Positions 55,132-64,000 of a stretch of 64,000 bases of DNA are shown here, piece by piece. How positions within the stretch are numbered: the first letter of the stretch is position 1; each line of letters opens with the position of its first letter. The notes under the pieces are model-generated. The model worked only from the letters and a program-made list of their open reading frames with translations, made no database searches and was not told the origin of the DNA. The translations under genes were made by a program, and so were the position numbers. Source of the stretch: Armigeres subalbatus (Eukaryota > Arthropoda > Insecta > Diptera > Culicidae); the NCBI RefSeq assembly GCF_024139115.2, contig NC_085141.1, forward strand, positions 70,659,481 through 70,723,480, written 5' to 3'.

Positions 55132-57984
55132 CTAAACAGATAACACTGAATCAACAATTTGACGCCACAATACACGGTTCGAGGCCGCATCTCTCCATCC
55201 TCGGATACGCCCCACGCTCGCCAAGTCGTTCTGCACCTGGTCTGCCCATCTCGCTCGCTGCGCTCCACGCCGTCTCGTACCTGCCGGATCGGAAGCGAAC
55301 ACCATCTTTGCAGGGTTGCTGTCCGGCATTCTTGCAACATGTCCTGCCCATCGTACCCTTCCGGCTTTAGCTACCTTCTGGATACTGGGTTCGCCGTAGA
55401 GTTGGGCGAGCTCATGGTTCATTCTTCGCCGCCACACACCGTCTTCTTGCATACCGCCAAAGATGGTCCTAAGCACCCGTCTCTCGAATACTCCGAGTGC
55501 TTGCAAGTCCTCCTCGAGCATTGTCCATGTTTCATGTCCGTAGAGGACAACCGGTCTTATAAGCGTCTTGTACATGACACATTTGGTGCGGTGGCGAATC
55601 TTTTTCGACCGCAGTTTCTTCTGGAGCCCGTAGTAGACCCGACTTCCACTGATGATGCGCCTTCGTATTTCACGGCTAACGTTGTTGTCAGCCGTTAGCA
55701 AGGATCCGAGGTAGACGAATTCCTCGACCACCTCGAAGGTATCCCCGTCTATCGTAACACTGCTTCCCAGGCGGGCCCTGTCGCGCTCGGTTCCGCCCAC
55801 AAGCATGTACTTTGTCTTTGACGCATTCACCACCAGTCCAACTTTTGTTGCTTCACGTTTCAGGCGGGTGTACAGTTCTGCCACTTTTGCAAATGTTCGG
55901 CCGACAATGTCCATGTCATCCGCGAAGCAAATAAATTGACTGGATCTATTGAAAATCGTACCCCGGCTGTTACACCCGGCTCTCCGCATGACACCTTCTA
56001 GCGCAATGTTGAACAACAGGCACGAAAGTCCATCACCTTGTCTTAGTCCCCGGCGCGATTTGAACGAACTGGAGTGTTCTCCCGAAATCTTCACACAGTT
56101 TTGCACACCATCCACCGTTGCATTGATCAGTCTGGTAAGCTTCGCAGGGAAGCTGTTCTCGTCCATAATTTTCCATAGTTCTACGCGGTCTATACTGTCG
56201 TATGCCGCCTTGAAATCAACGAACAGATGGTGCGTTGGGACCTGGTATTCACAGCATTTTTGAAGGATTTGCCGTACAGTAAAGATCTGGTCCGTTGTCG
56301 AGCGGCCGTCAACGAAGCCGGCTTGATAACTTCCCACGAACTCGTTCACTAATGGTGCCAGACGACGGAAGATGATCTGGGATATCACTTTGTAGGCGGC
56401 ATTAAGGATGGTGATCGCTCGAAAGTTCTCACACTCCAGTTTGTCGCCTTTCTTGTAGATGGAGCATATAACCCTTTCCTTCCACTCCTCCGGTAGCTGT
56501 TCAGTTTCCCAGATTCTGACTATCAGTTTGTGTAGGCAAGTGGCTAGCTTTTCCAGGCTCATCTTGATGAGCTCAGTTCCGATACCATCCTTACCAGCTG
56601 CTTTATTGGTCTTTAGCTGTTGAATGGCATCCTTAACTTCCCTCAAGGTGGGGGCTGGTTGGCTTCCATCGTCCGCTGAACTGACGTTGTCGTCTCCTCC
56701 GCTGCCTTGACTTTCACTGCCTGTACTCTCAGCGCCATTCAGATGTTCCTCGTAGTGCTGCTTCCCCCTTTCGATCACCACACGTTCGTCCGTCAAGATG
56801 CTCCCATCCTTATCCCGGCACATTTCGGCTCGCGGCACGAAGCCTTTGCGGGATGCGTTGAGCTTCTGATAGAATTTGCGTGTATCTTGAGAACGGCACA
56901 GCTGTTCCATCTCCTCGCACTCCGCTTCTTCCAGGCGGCGTTTCTTCTCCTGAAAAAGGCGGGTCTGCTGTCTCCGTTTCCGTCTATAACGTTCCACATT
57001 CTGCCGGGTACCTTGCTGCAGCGCGACCGCCCACGCTGCGTCCTTCTCCTCCAGAATCTGTCTGCACTCTTCGTCGAACCAATCGTTCCGTCGACTTCGA
57101 CCCATATACCCGACGTTGTTCTCCGCTGCGTCGTTAATGGCTGCTTTGACTGTATTCCAGCAGTCCTCAAGAGGGGCCCCATCGAGCTCACCCTCTTCCG
57201 GCAACGCTGCCTCGAGATGCTGCGCGTATGCAGTGGCGACATCAGGTTGCTTCAGTCGCTCTAGGTCGTACCGCGGCGGTCGTCGGTACCGAACATTGTT
57301 GATGACGGATAGTTTTGGACGCAGTTTAACCATCACCAGATAGTGGTCAGAGTCGATGTTAGCGCCACGATATGTCCTGACGTCGATAATGTCGGAGAAG
57401 TGCCGTCCATCAATCAGAACGTGGTCGATTTGTGATTCTGTCTGCAGTGGTGATCTCCAGGTGTACCGATACGGGAGGCTGTGTTGGAAGTAGGTGCTGC
57501 GAATGGCCATATTCTTGGAGGCGGCGAAATCAATTAGTCGTAGGCCGTTTTCGTTCGTCAGCCGGTGAGCGCTGAACTTTCCAATAGTCGGTCTAAACTC
57601 CTCCTCTTGGCCAACCTGAGCGTTCAAGTCTCCTATGATGATTTTGACGTCGTGGCTTGGGCGGCTGTCGTACTCACGTTCCAGCTGCGCGTAGAATGCG
57701 TCCTTATCATCATCAGTGCTTCCGGAGTGTGGGCTATGGACGTTGATTATGCTGAAGTTGAAGAACCGGCCTTTGATCCTCAACTTGCACATTCTTTCAT
57801 TGATCGGCCACCACCCGATAACGCGCCTTTGCATATCGCCCATCACTATGAAAGCTGTTCCCAGCTCGTGTGTGTTGCCGCAGCTCTGGTAGATGGTATG
57901 ATTACCTCTAAACGTTCGCACCATTGATCCCTTCCAACAAACCTCCTGCAGCACTACGATGCCGAATCCACGGTCCTTGAGCAC
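55132..57984 (-). CDS. RTE endonuclease-reverse transcriptase polyprotein, uninterrupted
   Basis: 950 codons from the first Met, but the same frame runs upstream without a stop through SWNCKSLNFIGSTRILADV (~58,050), which is the true N-terminal strand of the endonuclease, so translation starts further upstream and the start is unresolved. Endonuclease, residues ~1-225: LQEVCW (catalytic Glu), NVHSPHSG, IIGDLNAQVG, SQIDHVLID, SDHYLVM (catalytic Asp-His). A charged linker spans ~300-440. RT, ~460-760: QAGFVDGRSTTDQ, motif A FVDFKAAYD (588-596), motif B GLRQGDGLSC (646-655), motif C FADD (687-690). The C-terminal region has ALGVFERRVLRTIFGG and RWAGHVARM. All catalytic residues I can place are present. 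It nicks DNA and copies its RNA at the nick. The element is its own transcription unit. Confidence 0.93.
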   Translation of the reverse strand: MLKDRGFGIVVLQEVCWKGSMVRTFRGNHTIYQSCGNTHELGTAFIVMGDMQRRVIGWWPINERMCKLRIKGRFFNFSIINVHSPHSGSTDDDKDAFYAQLEREYDSRPSHDVKIIIGDLNAQVGQEEEFRPTIGKFSAHRLTNENGLRLIDFAASKNMAIRSTYFQHSLPYRYTWRSPLQTESQIDHVLIDGRHFSDIIDVRTYRGANIDSDHYLVMVKLRPKLSVINNVRYRRPPRYDLERLKQPDVATAYAQHLEAALPEEGELDGAPLEDCWNTVKAAINDAAENNVGYMGRSRRNDWFDEECRQILEEKDAAWAVALQQGTRQNVERYRRKRRQQTRLFQEKKRRLEEAECEEMEQLCRSQDTRKFYQKLNASRKGFVPRAEMCRDKDGSILTDERVVIERGKQHYEEHLNGAESTGSESQGSGGDDNVSSADDGSQPAPTLREVKDAIQQLKTNKAAGKDGIGTELIKMSLEKLATCLHKLIVRIWETEQLPEEWKERVICSIYKKGDKLECENFRAITILNAAYKVISQIIFRRLAPLVNEFVGSYQAGFVDGRSTTDQIFTVRQILQKCCEYQVPTHHLFVDFKAAYDSIDRVELWKIMDENSFPAKLTRLINATVDGVQNCVKISGEHSSSFKSRRGLRQGDGLSCLLFNIALEGVMRRAGCNSRGTIFNRSSQFICFADDMDIVGRTFAKVAELYTRLKREATKVGLVVNASKTKYMLVGGTERDRARLGSSVTIDGDTFEVVEEFVYLGSLLTADNNVSREIRRRIISGSRVYYGLQKKLRSKKIRHRTKCVMYKTLIRPVVLYGHETWTMLEEDLQALGVFERRVLRTIFGGMQEDGVWRRRMNHELAQLYGEPSIQKVAKAGRVRWAGHVARMPDSNPAKMVFASDPAGTRRRGAQRARWADQVQNDLASVGRIRGWRDAASNRVLWRQIVDSVLSV

Positions 57985-58059
57985 ATCGGCGAGTATGCGT
58001 GTGCTCCCGATGAAGTTGAGAGATTTGCAGTTCCACGAACCGAGTTTCCAATCGCTAGT

Positions 58060-58499
58060 TCCTTTTCGTCGCAGTGGTCTTCGCCGATGGTTCCGGTCCG
58101 TACTCTCTTGTTGATTGTTCGTTGCTTATGATTTTTTAAAGGCTGGCTTGCAGGGCCTGACACCAACCCCCTAAATTTCCGGAGGACCATTCCTCCTTAT
58201 TCCCGGTGGACCATGGTGCACAGTTTCACTTTAGAGTCCCTCGCTGGCACTCGGACGATGATCAGCCGCCCCTAACATGGAGAACAGACGCTGTTGTGAG
58301 CCGATCCTGACATGGAGAACAGACGCTCAATAAGATTTGCACCTCCGGAAGGAGCAAACCCCCTTCCCTGTCAGCATACGACCATAGTTCCCACCGGGGT
58401 TGGTTACCCGATCTTCCCTAAGGTTGCTCGTATCCCGGCCAGCACCGCGGGAGGTAGGGATAGGAGTTGCTGGGTAAGAGGCTAAGGACCGCAACCTAA
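58060..58499 (-). promoter_or_regulatory. RTE 5' leader, probable internal promoter region
   Basis: Non-coding 5' part of the full-length element, also present in the copies at 9480-9857 and 10,884-11,005. Non-LTR elements must carry their promoter inside this region. I can see conserved blocks (GGGAACTATGGTCGTATG, TTAGGGAAGATCGGGTAACC on the sense strand) but no named promoter motif. Confidence 0.55.
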
Positions 58500-58513
58500 G
58501 GGCAACCACAGTA
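58500..58513. repeat. target duplication, 5' side of RTE
   Basis: GGGCAACCACAGTA, partner of 55,093-55,106 with one mismatch. Confidence 0.8.
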
Positions 58514-58966
58514 ATAAGTAGTTAATCTTCGAACAATTAGGCGTAAACTGTGTTTCAAATCCTTTTGTGTGAAAACACTCTTGGATCTAGTCGTGCACCC
58601 AAACTCAATGGCCGACAGCTCTCAACAATTATCCAAATAATATTTTTGCTCTTCCATTCGTCGACACTGAAACCTAAAATATAAAATTTTGCACTATAGA
58701 TTTTTAAACGGTTTATCCACATTTTCAATAATTTTTTCAATAATTGTTATTTTTTCCGGATGAAAAAACAAATTAAAATGGTTGCTGAGAAACGGCTCAG
58801 CGTCAAAATTGGTTAAGCTAAGGACCAACCGCCATTATGGCTAGCGTCGGGCACAAGTTTAGTAACAGTTTCCCAAGGTCGTGCAAACTTCAATCTACTT
58901 CATTTAGATACGAGTGCTAAGTACAGCGATGGTACCAAATGCCATCTACAAGAGAAAGGGTGCGGA
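58514..58966. other. no recognisable feature
   Basis: AT-rich, only short frames. Nothing supported. Confidence 0.4.
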
Positions 58967-59110
58967 CCGGTTAACCTTGTTGGGCGTTGTGTGAGGTCTG
59001 TTTGGAGTCCCACACAACACCAAACCTTGGGCTAGTGCACTTTGAGCGTCATACGGTCGCTTTGATGGGGCCTAATCCCTAGCAGTGGGGATAGAGCCTA
59101 CACCTACCAG
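58967..59110. repeat. 'GTGCACTTTGAGCG' module, copy 3 of 3
   Basis: GGGCTAGTGCACTTTGAGCG and CATACGGTCGCTTTGATGGG match the modules at 17,340-17,470 and 20,800-20,985. It stands alone here without a neighbouring ORF. Confidence 0.6.
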
Positions 59111-59236
59111 TACGCATATTATCATAAATAAATATTCTTCATCTCAAATACATATATGTGCCTAGTCTTCAGTACCGTTTTTCACAGAATAGGAATAAGA
59201 GAGAGGTCGATAAACTTAAAGTGTAAAATAGAAAGT

Positions 59237-59514
59237 CCTTAGCCGTGCGGTAAGACGCGCGGCTACAAAGCAAGACCATGCTGAGGGTGTGCCGGTCTAG
59301 GCAATTTTCGGATTGGAAATTGTCTCGACTTCCCTGGGCATAAAAGTATCATCGTGCTAGCCTCATGATATACGAATGCAAAAATGGTAACCTGGCTTAG
59401 AAACCTCGCAGTTAATGACTGTGGAAGTGCTTAATGAACACTAAGCTGCGAGGCGGCTCTGTCCCAGTGTGGAGATGTAATGTCAATAAGAAGAAGAAGA
59501 AGAAGAAGAAGAAA
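59237..59514 (+). mobile_element. Feilai-like SINE with deleted B box, (AAG)n tail
   Basis: CCTTAGCCGTGCGGTAAGAC...GCGCGGCTACAAAGC head, full body and a regular (AAG)9 tail (59,487-59,514). Compared with 14,277, the ~25 bases holding GGCTGGGTTCGATTCCCGG are missing between CTGAGGGT and GTGCCGGTCT, so the pol III B box is gone. The copy is otherwise well conserved, which suggests a recent deletion. Confidence 0.87.
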
Positions 59515-60756
59515 GTTTTGAAAAATTACCCATTTTTTTAATAGAAATTAATATTTGTAAAATATTCAAACAAATTTGCATATTTTTACATTTACAACCG
59601 TATTGGTTTGCTCTAATTTTGGAGGATCCAAATTTAAAATTTGAAAACATAACCAATTATTTGTTCCAATAATTATATTCCTTTCCATATGTGAATCGCC
59701 TAATTTTTCTGAAGATATATTTCTACGGTCTGAATACTGAACCAGGCGGATCTTCTTCATGAGGGCTTCCAAATCTATTCACAGAACAGCACACAGCTTG
59801 AGTGGAAAGCCTACCTGTGTCGACTACATGACACATTCTTCTCGCATTGCCTGAACGCTAAAAAGCAGCAGCAGCTCTGGGAAACCAGGTAAAACTCGGC
59901 CTGGGATGAATTAATTATCACTTCAAGTGAATGTAATTCTCTTGTCCGCCCAGAATCCTTCCCCGAACGCCATACACTGTGGAAGTTCGGGCTGGATGGA
60001 ATGTGCGAGAGTTGGAAGCAAAAAAAATGTCGTAACAAGAGGAGGAAAACAGGCCGAAGTTTCCCAACTGCGAGAAAAGTTCCGCCTGTCTGCGGTAGAA
60101 GAATAATGACTCTCCCGCGCACGTTTGTTAAAAAGATGCAAATTCATAAAAGTGGAAAATTATGTTTAATTTTTCCCCAGCGTCCGGGCATTTTTATATT
60201 AACGCGAATGTGTGTCAGCGAGCCATGAGGGGCGGTTTGGTTGCAGTTTGAAACTCGTTTGTTGGGCGAGAAGCCACCCAAAGCACATTGGTTCCGGTTG
60301 GTGATCGTTGGTGAAAAAGCAATAGAGTGTTTTCAAATATTGTCTTGCAAATCCCGGACATCATGCATGATTTTTCAGTTTGTCATGTAGCCGCTTATTA
60401 ACATTAGTGTACGTGCCACCAAAATGGTTACCATTGTTATTTAAATTCAGCTAACCTTTCTAATGCGTACTATTGACCCCGCTATGCGCATTCGTGCCCC
60501 TGATACGGAGCTAGTGTGGGCATTTGACTTTTTCTATTAAAATTGATCTCAGGTTGGGGGTCGTACACTAATAATGTAAGCACTCTTGGGGGAGGGAAGG
60601 TCTGCCATTTTCTTACGCTCCTTGTAAATAAAAAATGATTTGTATGGGAAAAACCTTACATAGGGGGTGGGGGGTTTATGGTCGATACAAATAATAAAAT
60701 CAAATATTGCATTACATTATTTTTTATTTATTGATTATGGATCGACTGTACGTTTC
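59515..60756. other. no recognisable gene; MITE-like scraps near 60,550-60,680
   Basis: Short frames overlap on both strands at 59,811-60,228 without domain character. GGGGGTCGTACACTAATAAT...GTAAGCACTCTTGGGGG and CTTACATAGGGGGTGGGGGG look like decayed ends of the ATTACGTAAGCA-type elements. Confidence 0.4.
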
Positions 60757-60914
60757 AATTATATTTATTGAACGGCTACTCAGTCTTGCAATTAGTGCAA
60801 CGAGTATTTTTATTTACCCGACTTTTCGACACGGGGATTGTGTCTTTTTCAAGGGTAAATAAAAAACTCGTTGTTATAATTGCGAAACTGAATAGTCGTT
60901 CAATAAATATAATT
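60757..60914. mobile_element. palindromic MITE, 158 bp
   Basis: AATTATATTTATTGAACGGC...TACTCAGTCTTGCAATTAGTGCAACGAG is mirrored to 60,914 (complement of the same phrase) with arms of ~70 bp around GACTTTTCGACACGGGG. Non-coding. Confidence 0.88.
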
Positions 60915-62195
60915 AATATTTATCATTTGCATTGATTCGAAATCGGCGAAATTCGTATTTCGTTCATGCTATTTCAAAGATGTGTGATTCACTGGATTTA
61001 GGAAGGAAAAATCAAAATTCCGGCTCATTTAAAACGTTGCCGAGATGCAAGGCTGCCTTTATATAACACTTATTCTTAACATCTAACGACATCATTAGCT
61101 GTAATGGCATTTCATAACCACTGGAATTTGATGCAAAATAGTTATTGGAAAATGTGAATTTGAGCCAGCGTGAAATGCCATTGGTGGAACCGGAAATGGG
61201 ATGAGTCGTTCTCAGCTTCTGCTTTGGCGAATGGCGCGCGGTGCCACCGAGCGTGACAGCTCAAATGAGATTAAAATATTATATTTATTTTTATTAGCAT
61301 AATTCATGAAAAATTCACCTCGTCAGGGATTTCTTTCCGCTCCAGACGAAGATCCTGTGTCGCCGGTTGCCGGTGTTGTCGTCACCAACTGGTGGGATGG
61401 TATACTACCCACATGTTGCTGCTAGTCGCAGCACCACCTGCCTCACATCGTGCTGATTTTACGAGATATCGTCGGGTCTCGCACTACGCGGATACCCACA
61501 ACAGTGCAGAACAGTGGCGCAGGAATAGCAGAGCTTGTTTGCTTTTTGATCATTTGTAGTGGAGAGAGCTTTAATGACATGTTAATGGTATAAACTAAAA
61601 AGCTAAGGAAACCCATTGAACATATTGTATGAGAACAGGCTGTATTCTCAAATGGGTAAGTATGCTTGGGTGTGCTTCATCTTGAGTGGCAAAAATGTAT
61701 CATTTGTATTCACGTGAGTATAATATTCTGAATGTAGAATGGAAATTCCGGATTAACCGCAAGATGAGAAGCATCCTGAATAAAATGGCGAAAGAACTAT
61801 TATTATGGCCCTTTAATCGAGTTTTACCGAGTAACCAGGGTTTTCGAACGTTGACTTTCCGTTTAGACAGGCAATTGATAACAACTCATCATACTTTACT
61901 GGTCATCACCAGTAACAGTTGCCTGTCGAACGATATTCATCGAATTTAGAAAATGCATTGCTATGACGAAATATAGATTTATTGTTTCGTTGTGTTCTAT
62001 AAAATTTCATTTCGTCAAACAAAGTTTGCCATCATAAAATATCAATAGATTCCGCTAGATATACACAAGCATAATTTTAATTGATATACAACTAAGCATT
62101 TAAATGTAGTTATATTTTGATTGTGTTATATTTTCCATAATCTGTATCTGTTTGATGCATCGATAATCCATTTCGATTTAAGCTTTGATTAAAAA
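60915..62195. other. no recognisable gene
   Basis: A GC-richer stretch at 61,320-61,500 (CGAAGATCCTGTGTCGCCGG) has the look of old retroelement sequence but no frame or second copy. The rest is AT-rich. The TTTCCGTTTAGACAGGCAAT / TTGCCTGTC pair at 61,857-61,926 is a weak hairpin. Confidence 0.35.
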
Positions 62196-62600
62196 ACCCA
62201 GATTAATCCACCTAGCGGTGATGGTGCCTTTCTCGTTTTTTTCAAGTGAGTAATTTCTAAGCACTTTTGGCATGAAAAAAAAAGTATTTTGGCCATAACT
62301 TCTGAGCCCATAGTCCGATCCGGTCAATTTTAGATAGAAAACAATGGGACCGAAATCTGCGTCGAACACAGCTTGTTGCGAGTAAATCGGCTAAAGGTTA
62401 GTTCCTAAAAATGAGTGAGATTTTTTTTTGAAAAAAAAAATGTTTTTTTGACATAATTCCAAATCCCAATTCCAAATCCAAATCCAAGTCCGATTCCGCA
62501 AATTTTCAATTTGAAACAATGGAACAAGATTCCGAATGAATGCAACTTGCTACGAGTAAGTCCGTTAAAGAGAAGTGCTTGAAAAATGAGTGAGAATTTT
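62196..62600. repeat. ~130-bp 'GGCCATAACTTCTGAGCCC' repeat family, two degenerate units
   Basis: CCCAGATTAATCCACCTAGC leads in (62,201). Units then follow with GGCCATAACTTCTGAGCCCA, TCCGATCCGGTCAATTTTAG, ACAATGGGACCGA and CTTGTTGCGAGTAAATCGGC, each ending CTAAAAATGAGTGAG. Related units are at 49,830-49,920 and 63,755-64,000. Confidence 0.8.
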
Positions 62601-62879
62601 GTATGTGTTTCGGCTAAGAGTAAGAGTAAGCACAGAGAACAGACATACAAGTCCGTTCTCAATCGTGTGTAAGGAATTTAACGGACATTTTGAAACGCAA
62701 CACAAGTGGCAATCACGTGGAGGCGCTGGCATCGCATAGTTTCTCTCATCAAGAAGCTGTCAAAATAGACCATAGACATAAACAACAGATCCTCCTCCTC
62801 ACTCTGTTTTCAATTCCATATGTGATGTTTCTTTCTCACACTACGCAAGCGATTTCTCTGCCATCATGGAGCGCATAGT

Positions 62880-63000
62880 TCGTTTTGTGATGAGGAAGGT
62901 CCATTAATTACGTAACGCGAAAACGATCATGTATGACACCTCCTCTCTCCTATGTTACACTTTGTATATGAATTAGGTATCTAGAATTTTGTATAAATTT
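62880..63000. mobile_element. MITE remnant, ATTAATTACGTAACGC end
   Basis: GGTCCATTAATTACGTAACG...CGAAAAC begins a decayed copy of the ATTACGTAACGC family, with TATGTTACACTTTGTATATG further in. The other end is not found. Confidence 0.5.
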
Positions 63001-63754
63001 TCACACTTCAGGCCACGTTATGAAATTTATAGATGTTCCCTGAGATGTTTCGTTAAACTTTGTCAAACTTTGTGAACAGCAGCTACCGCCTTTGTTTGTA
63101 TTTTCATTATTGTTACTTCTTCTGAATCTTTACCATCCTTTCCATTAGGCCACAGTCATCGTAACAGCCAGCTGCGAAGCACTAAAAGGATGGAAAGGCC
63201 ATACTTTGTGCTCAAGTATATTCATGATTCTTCAATTTTTCATGTCCCGTTTAGTTATTCAATTCAGGTTGTGTATAAGTAAGAATATAATTAGCATTTC
63301 CGGCAGTAAACAATTATTTGGAACACTATCTCTCTTTGACAGTAGTTAACAATTTTAACTAATCGCAATCTGAAAATACTATTATAAGCATTTATTTATT
63401 AAACAATATGAGAAGTGGCATTAGTAGCAGAAACTTTACTTGGCAATTGAATAAGGTTGTTTGAAGGTACGAAAATGCGTTTTGCAGAGTTTGTTTTTTC
63501 ACCTTGTTGGTTCCATAGTGCATGAAAAATAAACATCAACAGTTATCACGTGCTGGAAGAGGCATGTTTGGTATCATTTTGGCGCGCAATGTTTGTTTGA
63601 TGAAATATGACAGCTAGTACGCATGACGCCATGAATGACACTTAGCGCCACCAAACGACGTATTGCCACAGTCAGTATTCTAATGTACTTTGATTTACAC
63701 AGCTTTTTGAGTAAAATTTGTTCTAGCCTGGATGTCTGTTATCTGTGTAAAAAG

Positions 63755-64000
63755 TGAGTGAGAACTTTTCTTGTAAAAAAATGTATTTTGGCCATAATTT
63801 GGAAGCCCATAGACCGATTGAGCCAATTTTCAATACGAAACAATGGTACACGATTCCGCGTCAAGTGCAACTTGTTGCGAGCAAATCGGTTAGGACAAGT
63901 GCCTAAAAATGAGTGACATTTTTTCGCGATTTTCTATTGAAAAATGTATTTTGGCCATAACTTCCGAGCCCATAGTCCGATCCGGCCAATTTTCAATACG
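63755..64000. repeat. ~130-bp 'GGCCATAACTTCTGAGCCC' repeat family, cut by window end
   Basis: Two units: GGCCATAATTTGGAAGCCCA...GCAACTTGTTGCGAGCAAATCGG (63,790-63,895) and GGCCATAACTTCCGAGCCCA to the last base. The array evidently continues beyond the window. Confidence 0.85.

Larger units (their letters stand above)
55107..58499 (-). mobile_element. full-length RTE (JAM1-like) non-LTR retrotransposon
   Basis: A complete minus-strand element of ~3.4 kb: 5' leader (~58,499-58,060), one long EN-RT frame, a very short 3' end and a TGAAATGAATA-type tail at 55,107-55,130. A 14-bp target duplication flanks it. The compact single-ORF layout, minimal 3' UTR and short-repeat tail are typical of the RTE clade; JAM1 of Aedes aegypti is the named relative I suspect. 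Four other places in the window carry decayed pieces of the same family (1-4092, 7601-11,005, 30,081-30,211). The leader contains a ~35-bp direct duplication around GACATGGAGAACAGACGCT. Confidence 0.9.

Noticed and set aside
56707..57264. 185-codon plus-strand frame inside the RTE element
   Set aside because: Antisense shadow of the EN-RT gene. The minus frame carries all the domain signatures.
58327..58509. 60-codon open frame at the RTE 5' end
   Set aside because: It lies in the non-coding leader, is not conserved as a frame in the copy at 10,884-11,005, and has no domain.

Overview
The window looks like repeat-rich intergenic DNA from a culicine mosquito, most likely Aedes. The basis is a tRNA-derived SINE with an (AAG)n tail in four copies that I recognise as Feilai-like, an RTE-type (JAM1-like) non-LTR retrotransposon in several copies, and very many palindromic MITEs and fold-back elements. 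The species is inferred from these families, not proven. I see no intact host protein-coding gene. Almost everything is mobile DNA, often nested, plus a short stretch of decayed host genes.

Layout. 1-4092: an RTE fragment split by a 3,349-bp DNA transposon (258-3606) with perfect 26-bp terminal inverted repeats (TIRs), a TTA target duplication and a decayed multi-exon transposase gene. 4312-6596: a fold-back element made of ~150-bp repeats. 7601-11005: a decayed, interrupted RTE copy. 11.9-14.6 kb: MITE, SINEs and RT scraps. 15.2-19.85 kb: a broken CR1/Jockey-type element (PHD-like ORF1, RT with a mutated YADD box) invaded by a proline-rich GC-rich repeat block. 19.85-21 kb: a second EN-RT family. 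21.1-22.8 kb: a TIR element carrying two nested MITEs. 25.1-29.85 kb: RTE pieces around a ~3.8-kb fold-back with 'TTATGCCAAACGG' arms. 31.3-37.1 kb: a ~5-kb palindromic composite with a stack of MITEs at its core. 37.3-44.5 kb: SINEs, hairpins and mostly featureless DNA.

44.5-49.0 kb holds host-gene remnants: a MOV10/Armitage-like RNA helicase fragment that keeps a correctly phased 57-bp intron but has a damaged Walker A motif and a stop; directly after it the C-terminal region (RS-rich plus SPOC domain) of a Spenito/RBM15-like protein with frameshifts; then an unidentified two-exon remnant. A hAT-type MITE with an 8-bp target duplication lies within a TTGG/TTGA simple-repeat field. 51.3-54.25 kb is a ~3-kb inverted pair of GGAATTCC-type minisatellite arms.

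55,107-58,499 is the best-preserved element: a minus-strand RTE retrotransposon with a 950-codon uninterrupted ORF (endonuclease plus reverse transcriptase, catalytic motifs present) flanked by a ~14-bp target duplication, so it is young and could be active. The remainder to 64 kb carries SINEs, a palindromic MITE and a ~130-bp repeat family that runs off the window end. The genes do not form a host pathway. What connects the window is transposition: autonomous RTE and DNA elements, non-autonomous SINEs and MITEs, and serial nesting from which relative insertion order can be read.
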